Shown here: in pieces, positions 54,403-64,000 of the stretch | Numbering within the stretch: the first letter of the stretch is position 1 | Layout of the letters: each line of letters starts with the position of its first letter | Assembly: GCA_021234155.1 (NCBI GenBank) | Contig: JAJEKV010000005.1 | Location: 17,284,089 to 17,348,088 of the forward strand | Origin: Isoetes taiwanensis | Taxonomy: Eukaryota; Streptophyta; Lycopodiopsida; Isoetales; Isoetaceae | Direction: 5' to 3' | Length of the DNA: 64,000 bases | Notes under the pieces: generated by a model | Told to the model about the DNA's origin: nothing | What the model saw: the letters and a program-made list of their open reading frames with translations, nothing else | Database searches by the model: none | Program-made: the position numbers and the translations under genes

Positions 54403-54786
54403 CTCCAAGTGGTGACATGGCATGCCAAGTAAGCAAGGCCAATTTTTGTCTAGGCCAAAAATGAAAAGATGTCCATCTTTGGTCTTTTCATTGGGTGATG
54501 TTGGCAAATTTTGGGTGAAATGGCTAGATGGTGGTGACGTGGACATGATGACTAGGACTTTATGCAAGAAATATGATAACCTTTGGAATTTTTCGTAGAG
54601 CTAAGAGGAGTTTGGCAAGGGATAGAATAGAGGGGTCTTGCGCTGACACCCTTCCCCAAATCGAACCAGGCCAGGACTTTGCGCAGCTTCCTCACCAGAG
54701 GGGAGAGGTCAGACCCCAGGAGACGGACCTCAGAAAGTTTCCTGCCAGTGCTCCACCGGGAGGGCAAATATCAATGCCTGGGTAAG
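54403..54786. other. No gene supported
   Basis: Array edge passing into unique DNA. The segment at about 54630-54780 is GC-rich with ACTTTGCGCAGCTTCCTCAC-like words, resembling a short piece of an LTR-type element. Nothing definite. Confidence 0.4.
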
Positions 54787-55047
54787 AGCATGTTAGGGCC
54801 TACATGTTTTGGAAACTACCTGGAAAATACTCTGGGTAGCCAAAGATGATGATATATTTGAGTTCTTAACATCTTCTTGACATCACAAAGTACCTTACAA
54901 CATGTATGTACTATTACTCTTGAACATAACACAATTTCTTTTAGTCAATCTTGTAGTCTAGGTACTTTAAAATACAATTATGTACTTGCACAGAAGTACA
55001 CAGAAAAGTACCTTTTTGGTAATTTTTTATGTAGGCCCTAACATGCT
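54787..55047. mobile_element. MITE-like element with long terminal inverted repeats
   Basis: AGCATGTTAGGGCCTACAT (54787-54805) and its exact reverse complement (55029-55047) bound a 261-bp AT-rich, non-coding segment. Weaker complementarity (GGAAACTACC against GGTAATTTTT) extends the arms to about 30 bp. No target duplication is clear at the edges. Confidence 0.75.
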
Positions 55048-56875
55048 TTCACCCGCCTCCCCTTTCGAAGATCGGTTTCTCTATCCAACCGTTGAATCCA
55101 CTGTTCAAGTAATCTGCTTCGAGCAGGTTCAAGAAAATCCAAGATCAGTCCAGAAGAACTTATCAAGCCACGAAGCATCCTGCGGTCGATCGTGTAGGAA
55201 CACAAGTGTTTTGTCGTTTGGGCAATACAAAGGTTCCAGAATGAAGATTCGACTTTGTCTGTCGTCTGGAATGGTGAAATTACCTCAGGGAAGGTTACAC
55301 TGTCATTTTTGACAACGAAAGAAACATGAACCCTTTACATCGCAGTATTCCGCAGCCACCTCTTAGGCCAATTGACTACGAACGTCTTGGACATGAGCTA
55401 TTGCCAGGGTCCTTTGGGAGAGGACCTTTGGGGCAAACTGCTTTCGGAAGGTTTAAGGGTCTGTCTTCTGGTGTCAACACCCTCCCTCTACCTGATGACA
55501 TTGTGCAAGATCCTGGTCGAATCTGACTAGGATATGGCCTCCGAAACATAAATCTAGTGTGTTGCTAAGTTATCGAAGGGTTTACGTTATGGAGGTCGAG
55601 TTTTAGTCGGTTGCACTTGGGACATGGTTGAGAAGTTGCAGTTAAAAATGCGAAGCAATAGGAATTGACGGAATGGGTTTTGGATTTATCCTCCTCCCAG
55701 TGTGGCAATTAGAAGTCAAGAGTGACTTTTGCAGTAACAAAATTGTTTGGGATCATTCGGGATGGCCAATAGATCCAAACTCTGTTATTTCAGTTGCCAT
55801 GGCTCCGCATACATGTTTAGAAAAAGGTGCACCTACTTATCTAGGAAAACGACCACGTTTTGGCCTCCGAAACGTAAACCCTACAATAACCTAGCAACAC
55901 ACAGGGTTTAAGTTTCGGAGGCCAAAACATGGTCGTTTTCTTGGATAGCTAGGTGCATCTTCTCTAAACATGCATGCGGAGCCATGGCAACTGAGATAAT
56001 AGAGTTTGGATCTATTGGCCATCCCGAATGATCCCAATAATTTTGATACTGCAAAAGGCGCTCTTGACTTCTAATTGCTACACTGTTAGGAGGATAAATA
56101 CAAAACCCATTCCGTCAGTTCCTATTGCTTTGCATTTTTAATTGTAGCTTCTCGACCATGTCCCAAGTGCAACTGACTAAAACTCGACCTCCGTAACATA
56201 AACCCTTCAATAACCTAGCAACACACAGGGTTTATGTTTTAGAGGCCATATCCTACTCAAATTTGACCAGGAGCTTGCACAATGTCATCACGTAGAGGAA
56301 GGGTGTTGACGCCAGAAGTTGAACCCTTAAAACCTTCCAGAAGCAGTTCGCCCCAAAGGTCCTCTCTTAAAGGCCCTTGGCCACGGACGGGCAATTTTCC
56401 CACTCAGGAATTGTGAACTGACTCTGCCAATGGAATCAAAACATCGACATTACCCTTGGAACCAAGTTTCCTGGGCAGAAGACCATCCCTTCTCCAAGAA
56501 GCGCCAAAGTAGCTCATGGACAACACGTTCGTAGTCAATTAGCCTTAGAGGTGGCTGCGAAATACTGCCATGTAGAGGGTTCGTATTTCTTCTGTTGCCA
56601 AGAATGACCGCATAACTTGGTTCTTAGGGTAATTTTGCCATTCTGAACGACATGGCGAAGTCGAATCTTCATTCCGGAGCCTTTATATTGCCCAAATGAC
56701 AAAACACTTGGGTTTCTACACGTTCGACCGTAGGATGCTTCGCAATTTGATAAGTTCTCCTGGACTGATCTTGGATTCCTTTGAACCTGCTTGAATCATG
56801 GTCCTTGAATGGAGGATCCAACTGTTGGATAGGGAAATTGAGCTCTGGGGAGGGGGGGGGAGGGCATTAGCATAG
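55048..56875. repeat. 1.8-kb palindrome (foldback), arms of about 0.85-0.93 kb
   Basis: The left arm (55048-55895) and right arm (about 55915-56875) are inverted copies, about 90% alike by eye over the inner 120 bp. The centre is a loop of about 20 bp between AAACCCT and AGGGTTT. A motif reading CCTCCGAAACRTAAACCC, then AACCTAGCAACACACAG, then its inverse GGGTTTAYGTTTCGGAGG, occurs at the centre (about 55863-55930). Related copies lie in the left arm (about 55540-55600) and right arm (about 56188-56250). Frames in the arms (for example PPLRPIDYERLGHELLPGS) suggest that a once-coding segment was duplicated inversely. A G-run lies near 56850. Confidence 0.88.
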
Positions 56876-58689
56876 AACCTCCTAGAGGAGCGCACTAGGA
56901 AAGGCTGACTCTAATTGATATTGTTATGTCGAGTCTGTCAATGTTCCATGTCAATTCATCCTCTCTTGACAATACTTGTTGTTAGAAGAGTGTTATGGTA
57001 TTGATTGCTTCACCTAACTGCTTGAACATCTCTACCTTCTTCTGAGATATTGCACCATAGGAGGAATGAAAATAAATAAGAAGAACGTATGCATAGGGTC
57101 TATAGCTTTGTTGTATCATTGCTATTTGGCCCCCATGGTGCCTCCCCTCAAGGTGTGCATGTACTCCATGTCAGTAGAGTTGCCGATGTTCATCCTAGAG
57201 CAAGGGTGTCTTGTAGAGCTATTTTTCTCCCCAAATTGTAGGTTAATGAAGGTGTTACTTGCAACCTAGGTTTACTGCGCCGGTCTAGGTTTCAATTTAG
57301 CAAAACCTACAAAGAGACGCAAACATAGAGACATGGCAGATCCTGACATGTTATTGGAAAGAATGATGTAGCAATTCTTGGGCGGCCACTAGTGTGGCAT
57401 CGCCGCTAGAATCCCCTGCCCAAAAGCCAAAAATGAAAGTCTTCTCTGCTTCGTGATGTGATTCCACCCTTAGTTCTTAGTTCCATGTATGTGTTTCAAA
57501 AAGTGCTACAACCAATGGGTTTAATTACGAGGCAAAATAAGACCCAAATTACATTACGGCCAGACAAAAATAAAAAAAGTTACCAACGTACCACATTTTG
57601 ACAAATGGACAAGAAGAGCACCCCGTGGATCACACTTGAGGTGCCCAAGCTCTTTTTTTGGTTAGGACGGAGGAAAATTTGGGACGAGCATTGCTCGTCC
57701 CTCTATTGGGAATGTGACCACATCATGGTGATTTTGGCACCATTCACCCTTGAACTAATTTTGGGCTAACGTGTCAACTATTTTCGGGCCCATATGTGAT
57801 CGCATTGGGATCTTTATCGGTGCCCAAACGCCCAACGTATTTATTTGGGCTTAGGCATACTTGATTTGGGCCTAAGGTTAGAATCACACTACGGCATAGC
57901 CTAAATAAATTTGTGGCAAATTTATGCGGATGCGGAGTCCATAAATGGTTCTGCCATCAGTCGACATCATACTATCATGCCAAAATATTATATAAAGACT
58001 TACATTTAAATCACGCCAAGGAAGCAACAAGAATACCCATGATTTTGTATCAAGATCTAAAATGCAATAGCACAGAGTCATCATCGATGATAATCCTTCA
58101 TGAAGCATCGATTATCTTGGATGCTAGATCTCACTAAATTTTGGAAGCGGCATAATTTTCTTATAATTGTTAGAAGCTCCAATTTGATCAATAAAAAAAT
58201 CTCTCTGAAATTCTGATCTCCACTATTCTTCACAAATTTGAATCTACTTTTACTACCATTTGGGTCGGAATACCTTTATGTTAATATGTAAACCAAACAC
58301 CCCATCATAGCTTAACCCAAATCTCCAAAAGTTAAAGCTTTGCATGAACAGGTCATGACAATATGCATTTGACTATTACGATCCATTACTGGCATTGCCG
58401 ATTTAGCATTCAGTTTTGAATCCAAATTGATGACTACTAGACCAACAAGCCATCGAAAAATAAAACAATCTTCATCCACAATGCACATGGTCTCAAAACG
58501 ATGATCAGTATTGTAGGCACCCTAAGTGTGATAGGATGTCAAAAGCATCCACATGGCACATTATCGTTAGTTTTTATTTATTATTTTTTCTGGATTTAGC
58601 CCATGTGTGATTTTGCACTAATAAAATTGTATTCAAACAATGGCCAAGATTAACGGTTGAGATCGTGATCCTCGCCCTATAATCCTATT
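56876..58689. other. No gene supported; one perfect short palindrome
   Basis: AT-rich, gene-less. GGGACGAGCA (57681-57690) and TGCTCGTCCC (57692-57701) form a perfect 10-bp stem with a 1-nt loop. Short frames at 57066-57269 and 57913-58137 carry no recognisable motif. Confidence 0.45.
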
Positions 58690-60330
58690 GGCTTCCATAT
58701 GTGCCGCCTTTGCCCGCCTTGATTTCAAACCTCTCTCTAACCAAAATCGGAGAATCGAAGCCCCGAGAGAACACCGCCTCTTCCGTGCTCTTGCATTGCC
58801 ATAGCCATCGCCGCCATAGCGAGTTTTGCTGCGGCTACTGTGCTGGCTTCGGATCTTCGGAATGGCCTTCCCAAAAAATTATATGCTACCATAGTCATCG
58901 TCTTTTGCGGTGAGAAGCGAGAATCTTCAACCTATCGCCTTCCCTCGTAGTAGATTCTTTTTGTCGTTTCTTCCCTTACACGGTTGTCGCCATTATACGT
59001 GCAAGGACTTTTTTTGACTTCACATACTCTATTTTAGGGCTTCCTATATTCGATTTAGGCTTCGGATCTGTTGCAAATCCTTCTTTGTGAGATCCCAGCT
59101 ATGGTATACATTTGGTGCTACAATCTTCCTGTGATCCTTATCATTTTTCTTCGACCTTCTTTGGTGCCCTCTTCATGCCGGATATCCTTCTCTGTTGAAA
59201 CATTTCTAGGTCTGAATTTTTTCCCGGATGATAATTTGCAAAGCATCTACGCCAATTGCAAAGGCAAAATGCGTTTTGGAATGTTTGAAATATTGTTTAT
59301 GCACAACTTGTACGTAAAGGTGTGATATTTTCTTAGTTAGCTCTATTTTTGCTTTTAGCTCCGGTTTGATATCTCTGTTTGTGTATTTTTGGGGCTTTAA
59401 TCTTTGGTTCTTTGTTGTGGATGAGGAGGCCAAATGCCTCTTTCCTAAATCATATTTCATTTGCCATCTTTTCTTTTTATTCAACTTTGCGGTTGGATTG
59501 CATGAAGCTCTATTCTGATTTTTAGTTTCAAATATATTAGTATGGAGCTTTTCTTCTTTCGAAGTTGTTTTGTGAGGTCAATCTGCGGGATGAGTTGGAA
59601 GGTCTGCCTGAATCCCATCTTGCTGCGTGGAGCCGAAGTCTCGTTGATAGATTAAAAAAAAACCCTTTGTTTTTTAGCGGACGGGATATTTTAGTCTTTT
59701 CCACTCTCTTGGCCCCCTTTCGATGCGAGATATTTTTTGATCCAGCATTGCCTTGATCGGGTTCTTGGCGCTTTTTCCCATTCCTTTCAAACCATTCAAA
59801 GGTAAAACATTTATTTTCTTTGGATTTATTCAAATGGACATCTAGGCATGCTATTTTGTAATATCAAAGCTTTTGTTTCAGATCTTGCTATCTCGGTGAG
59901 AGCAAAGGGTATGCAAGAAGCGCATCCGAATTTACTCATCCGCAAGCAACAAGAACCCAGTTTTGACTTTCTATATTTTCAAGGGCGATTTGCAAAACAG
60001 AGTTCTTACCACACTGGACGAATCTTATGAGTTTCGTGCATTAGAACTACATATTAGATTATGTGATTCCTTGTTTTTTAATTTTAGCACTCTTGGTTAA
60101 GATTGTTTTTTGAAAGATGATATTTTTTTTTTGGGAAAAATGCTACTTAATTATGATAGTTAGATCATCATGCATTTTAATAAAATTGTTATGTCATGCC
60201 TGATGGACTTATTTGGGTTCGACCCCCAAAAGGCTTCCTTAAAACTTAAGCAAGGCACACTAAAAAACTCCAAAAGAAAAAGTGTCACAAACTATGCTTA
60301 TCTCCACTAGTGATGCAATACTTGAAAAGA
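58690..60330. other. No gene supported; possible leader or intron-like DNA
   Basis: Pyrimidine-rich stretches and short frames (58701-58913, 59565-59756 with NLRDELEGLPESHLAAW) occur, but no domain or consistent splice model can be read. T-rich blocks near 60070-60150. Confidence 0.35.
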
Positions 60331-61131
60331 TTAGTTATTTTTAAATGTTTTTGTTTTCCGTAAACAATTGCTGTAAACAATTGCGGTTCTCAAGTTTCTT
60401 ATATTAGCTATTTTTGTTTTAATCCAACGCATTGTTTCCTTAAAACGACATTGGAAATACATGTTTATTGTATGGAAAACAACACGTGGTTGCACTACAA
60501 ACAATAAAAATAACATGGATCCAAACTTCAGTTCCTCTATCTGTCGAAAGTGCTTCTTCCTTTCTCGCAAGCCAAGGGGTGTTTTCTTCAAATTCTTTAA
60601 CCTACATTGAAGCCCAAAGTTTGCTCTTTCGAGCTCTTGGATCTTTTCTTGCAGCTGCCCTATCACCAATTTGGACTTGTCCACTTCGTATCTCAAAGAA
60701 GTTTCCCTCCCCAAGCCGTCATTCCTTTCCTTCATTACAGTGGAGTAATGAAGCGAGAGAAAAAAGAGCTGCTGGTTTAAGTTATAATTCTCTTGTGACA
60801 ATCGGAAGCAGCTCATCTCAAGGAACTGTATTCGATTCCGAATGCCTTCATCCTCTCTCAATCTCTCACAATATCCCAGGAGGCCAGAGTTACCGTCACC
60901 ACAAAATCGGACTAAACTTGAAACGTCCCGAAATGACGGTTTCTTGCCACTCAACGGATCCAATGGATATAAACTGCCATCCGCCCAGATGTCGACACTT
61001 TTTGAGCCTGCAAGACGCAACACGTCGAGGTCTAAGTTCTTATTTTTTAGACCTCCTTTTTTGCGATTGAAGACTGGAGCATATTCGTGAGTCAGTTGGA
61101 TCCTTATCCACACATCATTTGGAGCTTCCAT
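60331..61131 (-). CDS. Coiled-coil protein, unrecognised (may be spliced)
   Basis: Open frame from MEAPNDVWIRIQL at 61131; an earlier in-frame Met lies at 61248. An N-terminal domain (DLDVLRLAGSKSVDIWADGS, then PLSGKKPSFRDVSSLVRFCG) is followed by a long coiled coil (RIQFLEMSCFRLSQENYNL, then VDKSKLVIGQLQEKIQELE). A basic end follows near residue 205 (RERKKHFRQIEELKFG). The remaining residues towards 60331 look like intron translated through. A minus-strand TATA box (TGTATAAAAG, about 61284-61293) lies 40 bp before the upstream Met. Hairpin copy (e) sits between the two possible starts. The family is not recognised. Confidence 0.45.
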   Translation of the reverse strand: MEAPNDVWIRIQLTHEYAPVFNRKKGGLKNKNLDLDVLRLAGSKSVDIWADGSLYPLDPLSGKKPSFRDVSSLVRFCGDGNSGLLGYCERLREDEGIRNRIQFLEMSCFRLSQENYNLNQQLFFLSLHYSTVMKERNDGLGRETSLRYEVDKSKLVIGQLQEKIQELERANFGLQCRLKNLKKTPLGLRERKKHFRQIEELKFGSMLFLLFVVQPRVVFHTINMYFQCRFKETMRWIKTKIANIRNLRTAIVYSNCLRKTKTFKNN

Positions 61132-61141
61132 ACTGCGTGGA

Positions 61142-61202
61142 TCGCACGGCGCGAAATGAAGGTGTACAATTTGTATGCCCCAGCACAATTCGCTTCGTGT
61201 GA
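61142..61202. repeat. Hairpin family copy (e)
   Basis: Arms TCGCACGGCGCGAA (61142-61155) and TTCGCTTCGTGTGA (61189-61202) pair at 11 of 14 positions; length 61 nt. Same arm consensus and spacing as the four copies near 40-42 kb, but here 10 bp upstream of the Met codon at 61131 on the minus strand. Confidence 0.8.
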
Positions 61203-61800
61203 GCCGAACGTCCGTACTAACCTCGTTTTTGAAATTTGCAACGTGCATATGGAAATCGAAAAGTCCATTCTCCTACAATCCATGCTTTTATACATTAAGC
61301 AAATTCAAAATTCGAATTGTAGGGGGGCGGGAAGCCTGTATTGGGATGAAGTAAAGATCCCGGTTTACGAACTTTTAAGGCGCAATCGCAGCGCCTCGAA
61401 ATGAAAGTCTGATACAAAGCTTCAACCTACACATTCAAATTTTGAAATGTAGAAGGCGGGAAGCTTGTATGGCCATGGCCTCTAAATGAAAATAGCGCAA
61501 GACAAGAATCGGTGATGCGCATGCTTGGTATCTGACAAACCAAGAGACACCATCATGAGTTGCCGGTATGCTATAATGCAAGTGGCTTTTTAGAAGCGCC
61601 ACGTGTTGCATCAGTCTGTCTGACAACCAACAGAATTAAATACATATGGCGCCATAAATGTGCAATCCCCATTATTCCGGGAGAATATTCTAAGCAAATC
61701 TGTAATTATGAGAGTTTGGTATCCTAGGTGGCATGGGAAAAAAGGAGCGGAAATATGACGTGGAATGGCTGATAGGAGGCCATTTTGAGACCCCAAATCC
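61203..61800. other. No gene supported; imperfect 40-bp direct repeat
   Basis: A segment ending GGCGGGAAGCCTGTAT at about 61300-61342 recurs as GGCGGGAAGCTTGTAT at about 61431-61471. GGCGC...GCGCC forms a small hairpin near 61379. Confidence 0.5.
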
Positions 61801-62807
61801 GCCCTAATGTTTGAAAAAGAAGATGATTTTTGCATCATAGCACTTTATGTGGATGATTGCATCATGGTAGCCAATACTATAAACATCTTGAATGATTGCA
61901 AAAAAACTTTAAAATCACGGTTCCAAATGACAGATCTTGGTGAATTAAAAAAATTTCTGGGAATAGAAGTAATCAGAAACAAAGAAGAAAAGATCTTGAA
62001 GTTAAGTCAAAGTAAACATGTGGAGAATATGTTGAACAGGTTTAATTTGGAAAGTGCAAATGCTGTGAAAATTCCTATGTTACCAGGACACAGGTTAACT
62101 GACAGTAAAGATCAAACTGAGGAGGAGATGGCAGACATGGAACTTACTCCTTATAGAGCTCTGGTTGGTTGTCTGCTCTACTTGGCTAATAGCACAAGAC
62201 CTGACATAGCTTATGCAGTGAATATATTGAGCAGGAAATGCCACAACCCTATAAAAGAACTATGGGAGGCTGGAAAACGTGTGCTCAAATATTTAAAGGG
62301 TACTCAACATCATGGAATTTGTTATAATACTAACAATTTGAAATTGCTAGCTTACAGTGATACATATTGGGAGGTGACCTGGAATGTAGAAAATCAACTT
62401 CTGGTTATGCAATTTTTCTAGGAGGTGGAGTTATAACCTGGAAATGCAAAAAACAATCTGCTATAGCTATGAGTTCAGCTGAAGCAAAATATGCAGCTGC
62501 TTCTCTAGTGGCCAAGGAAGTTGTTTGGTTGAAAAGGTTAATAGATGAATTAAAATGTGAACAGGTTGAGGCAATAGAAATTATGATAGATAGTCAAAGC
62601 TGCATTGCTATAGTCAAGAATCCAGTTGCACATGAGAGGACCAAGCACATCGAACTCAATATTCATTTTATCAGGGATCTAGCAGACAAGAGGTATATTC
62701 AAATGAGGTATGTTGAAACTGCCAAACAAATTGCTGATATCTTTACAAAGGCTCTTGCAGAAAGTAAATTTAAACAGTTCAGAAACAATCTCAATGTTGT
62801 CAACTAA
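61801..62807 (+). pseudogene. Truncated copia: RT end and RNase H
   Basis: Begins abruptly just before the RT catalytic box (FCIIALYVDDCIMVAN). It continues through MTDLGELKKFLGIEV and RPDIAYAVNILSR. RNase H follows: GGDLECRKSTSGYAI, MSSAEAKYAAASLVAKEVVW, SQSCIAIVKNPVAHERTKHI, to the stop at 62807. A frame change lies near 62370-62420. Gag, protease, integrase and the RT N-terminus are missing, so the copy is 5'-truncated. It belongs to a copia lineage different from the element at 45863. Confidence 0.93.
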
Positions 62808-62813
62808 TAAGCT

Positions 62814-62825
62814 GAAGGAGGAGAA
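62814..62825 (+). promoter_or_regulatory. Polypurine tract of the truncated copia
   Basis: GAAGGAGGAGAA directly before TGTTAGAATATTC marks the 3' end of the internal region. Confidence 0.7.
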
Positions 62826-63457
62826 TGTTAGAATATTCAGCTTATAGCTGATTGTGATAGTAATGGGATCTCGTCTAAGCCTATGAGAAAATAGTATCTA
62901 TGAGAAGCAGTGGCAGTGGATGCTATAGGGAATGATTGTATGCATGCATGAAAAGCAGTGGCAGAAAAAGCAAGCGAATAGGCTTCAAGATGGAAAGGGG
63001 CGCTGCTAGCATTTCGGGTGTTATAAAATCAAAAAAGAAACGCGTAGTCCGCCAACAGCGCCCCATACGGTTCCGCCCTATTTTATATGCGTGGAAAAAT
63101 TAAATGTGGAAACATGGTTAGGTTTCAACGGTTCCAATTCTAATCTTATGTCTGTGGGATATTTTTGGTTGGAAAAAAGGCCAGGATTAGAAAGTTAATC
63201 CTCTCCTAAACCGTCTGGTCTAATTGCTGAAGACTATATATAGAGATGCTTGGGTGAGGGGAAGATACACACGCTGGAGCAGAAACCAGATGACTTGAGC
63301 CGGGTTTACTTTCGGCTAGTATTTGTTGGGTATTGTGATTGTCATGGCATAAGGGATTAGTGACCATATTTTGGCTCCCTTATTGTACTAAGAGAAGTTG
63401 TGTATGATCTTGCTAGACATTTAAATCAAGAATATATTTTTTGTTTTGCTCAAAACA
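62826..63457 (+). repeat. 3' LTR of the truncated copia
   Basis: Starts TGTTAGAATATTCAGC after the PPT. A TATA box (ACTATATATAGAG) lies near 63231. The proposed right end, CTCAAAACA at 63457, gives about 632 bp but is uncertain because no second LTR exists for comparison. Confidence 0.6.
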
Positions 63458-64000
63458 TAGAGGTTTGCCATAATAGGTCGCTGGTGCTGTGCATGCAGTG
63501 TTGGATCTTTATGTTGGTTATTTGCATCAATTGTATAGGCTAGATTAAGGTGGTTGTAGGACAGTGTCAGGTCGATGGCAGTTTTTGGCTGGGTTTGTTA
63601 GAGTTAAGTGGCTATAAAATAGGTTGTTAAGTGCAGGGTTGCTTGGAGGTATATGGCTGGTCTTAGGATGCGGTTTAAAATAAACAAATATGCCTGGATA
63701 TTTTACAACATGTCATGCATGCAGGCGCTGGTTGTAGGCTTAAGTATAGGGTGCTAAATAAGCATAGAGTATTTAAGGCTGGTTGCTTATGTGTTGCTTT
63801 AGTTTTTTAATGTTATTGGCTGAGTTCTCCTGCATGCTTAAGTCTAGAGGACCATAGATCGATGTACTTGGGCACATTAATATTAAGGTGGATATTATAG
63901 TCCACAAAGCTGGGCAGATGCCATTGATTTCTATGATGTGGTAAGTAGTTAGTGATTATGGAAAAGGCGGGAAATAATGATTTTGGACATGTAAAATGCG
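63458..64000. other. No gene supported
   Basis: AT-rich sequence, no recognisable frame, RNA gene or repeat. Confidence 0.5.

Noticed and set aside
55326-55894. Frames within the palindrome as genes
   Set aside because: Short, without domain, and each also exists inverted in the other arm; treated as part of the repeat.
60214-60226. GGTTCGACCCC as the B box of a tRNA or SINE
   Set aside because: No A box at the right distance and no cloverleaf can be folded.
60468-61070. 200-codon plus-strand frame
   Set aside because: Antisense to the coiled-coil ORF at 60331-61131, whose helix pattern and TATA box are more convincing.

Overview
The window reads as nuclear DNA of a land plant with a large, repeat-rich genome. 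Evidence: a plant F-box gene, the first exon of a TIR1/AFB-type auxin-receptor gene, GT-AG introns, TATA boxes, chromodomain Ty3/gypsy and Ty1/copia retrotransposons primed by initiator tRNA-Met, a TRIM-like element and long tracts without genes. The animal- and protist-like DNA transposases, the single-exon F-box gene and the short introns make me favour a seed-free vascular plant such as a fern. That placement is an inference.

Layout. 0.1-0.75 kb is a cluster of 143-bp LTR-like units (TRIM-like). 4.0-7.1 kb holds two transposon-type genes: a minus-strand 157-aa ORF and a frameshifted plus-strand coiled-coil/RING-like gene. 7.3-8.5 kb carries three unrelated tandem-repeat families. 8.5-12.5 kb contains exon-like minus-strand fragments, a 181-aa ORF with a good TATA box, and an intact 361-aa F-box gene. 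12.5-20 kb is mostly empty, apart from hairpin repeats, an EGF-like fragment and, at 19.8-20.2 kb, the TIR1/AFB fragment. 20.36-21.6 kb is an LTR, a primer-binding site and an unusual ORF. 22.6-37.1 kb is a minus-strand chromodomain gypsy element. Its integrase gene is split by a 7.25-kb DNA transposon (26084-33331) with 32-33-bp imperfect terminal inverted repeats and a TTTT target duplication. That transposon carries two convergent genes, an accessory coiled-coil/RING-like gene and an intron-containing transposase gene. 38.4-42.1 kb is a plus-strand gag followed by three coiled-coil ORFs. 42.1-44.2 kb is a second, unrelated-looking transposase pseudogene on the minus strand. 44.4-54.4 kb is a 19-bp satellite interrupted by a young 6.0-kb copia element with a perfect GGCTT target duplication. 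54.8-56.9 kb is a MITE joined to a 1.8-kb palindrome. The window closes with a coiled-coil ORF and a truncated copia element with its 3' LTR.

Two patterns stand out. First, the coiled-coil/RING-like gene occurs twice (4.6-6.4 kb and inside the 26-33 kb transposon). The two copies share domain order, the position of the first intron and some motifs, so it looks like a conserved accessory gene of a DNA-transposon family. Second, a hairpin family of about 62 bp occurs five times, with conserved 14-nt arms close to TCACACGACGCGAA and a loop of constant length but variable sequence. Four copies lie just 3' of the coiled-coil ORFs at 39.7-42.1 kb and one lies at the 5' end of the coiled-coil ORF at 61.1 kb. 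I know of no described element that fits it.

Most protein-coding material is mobile-element derived and carries frameshifts or stops. The F-box gene is the only host gene that looks intact. All boundaries were read by eye; splice sites were inferred from GT-AG signals and frame.
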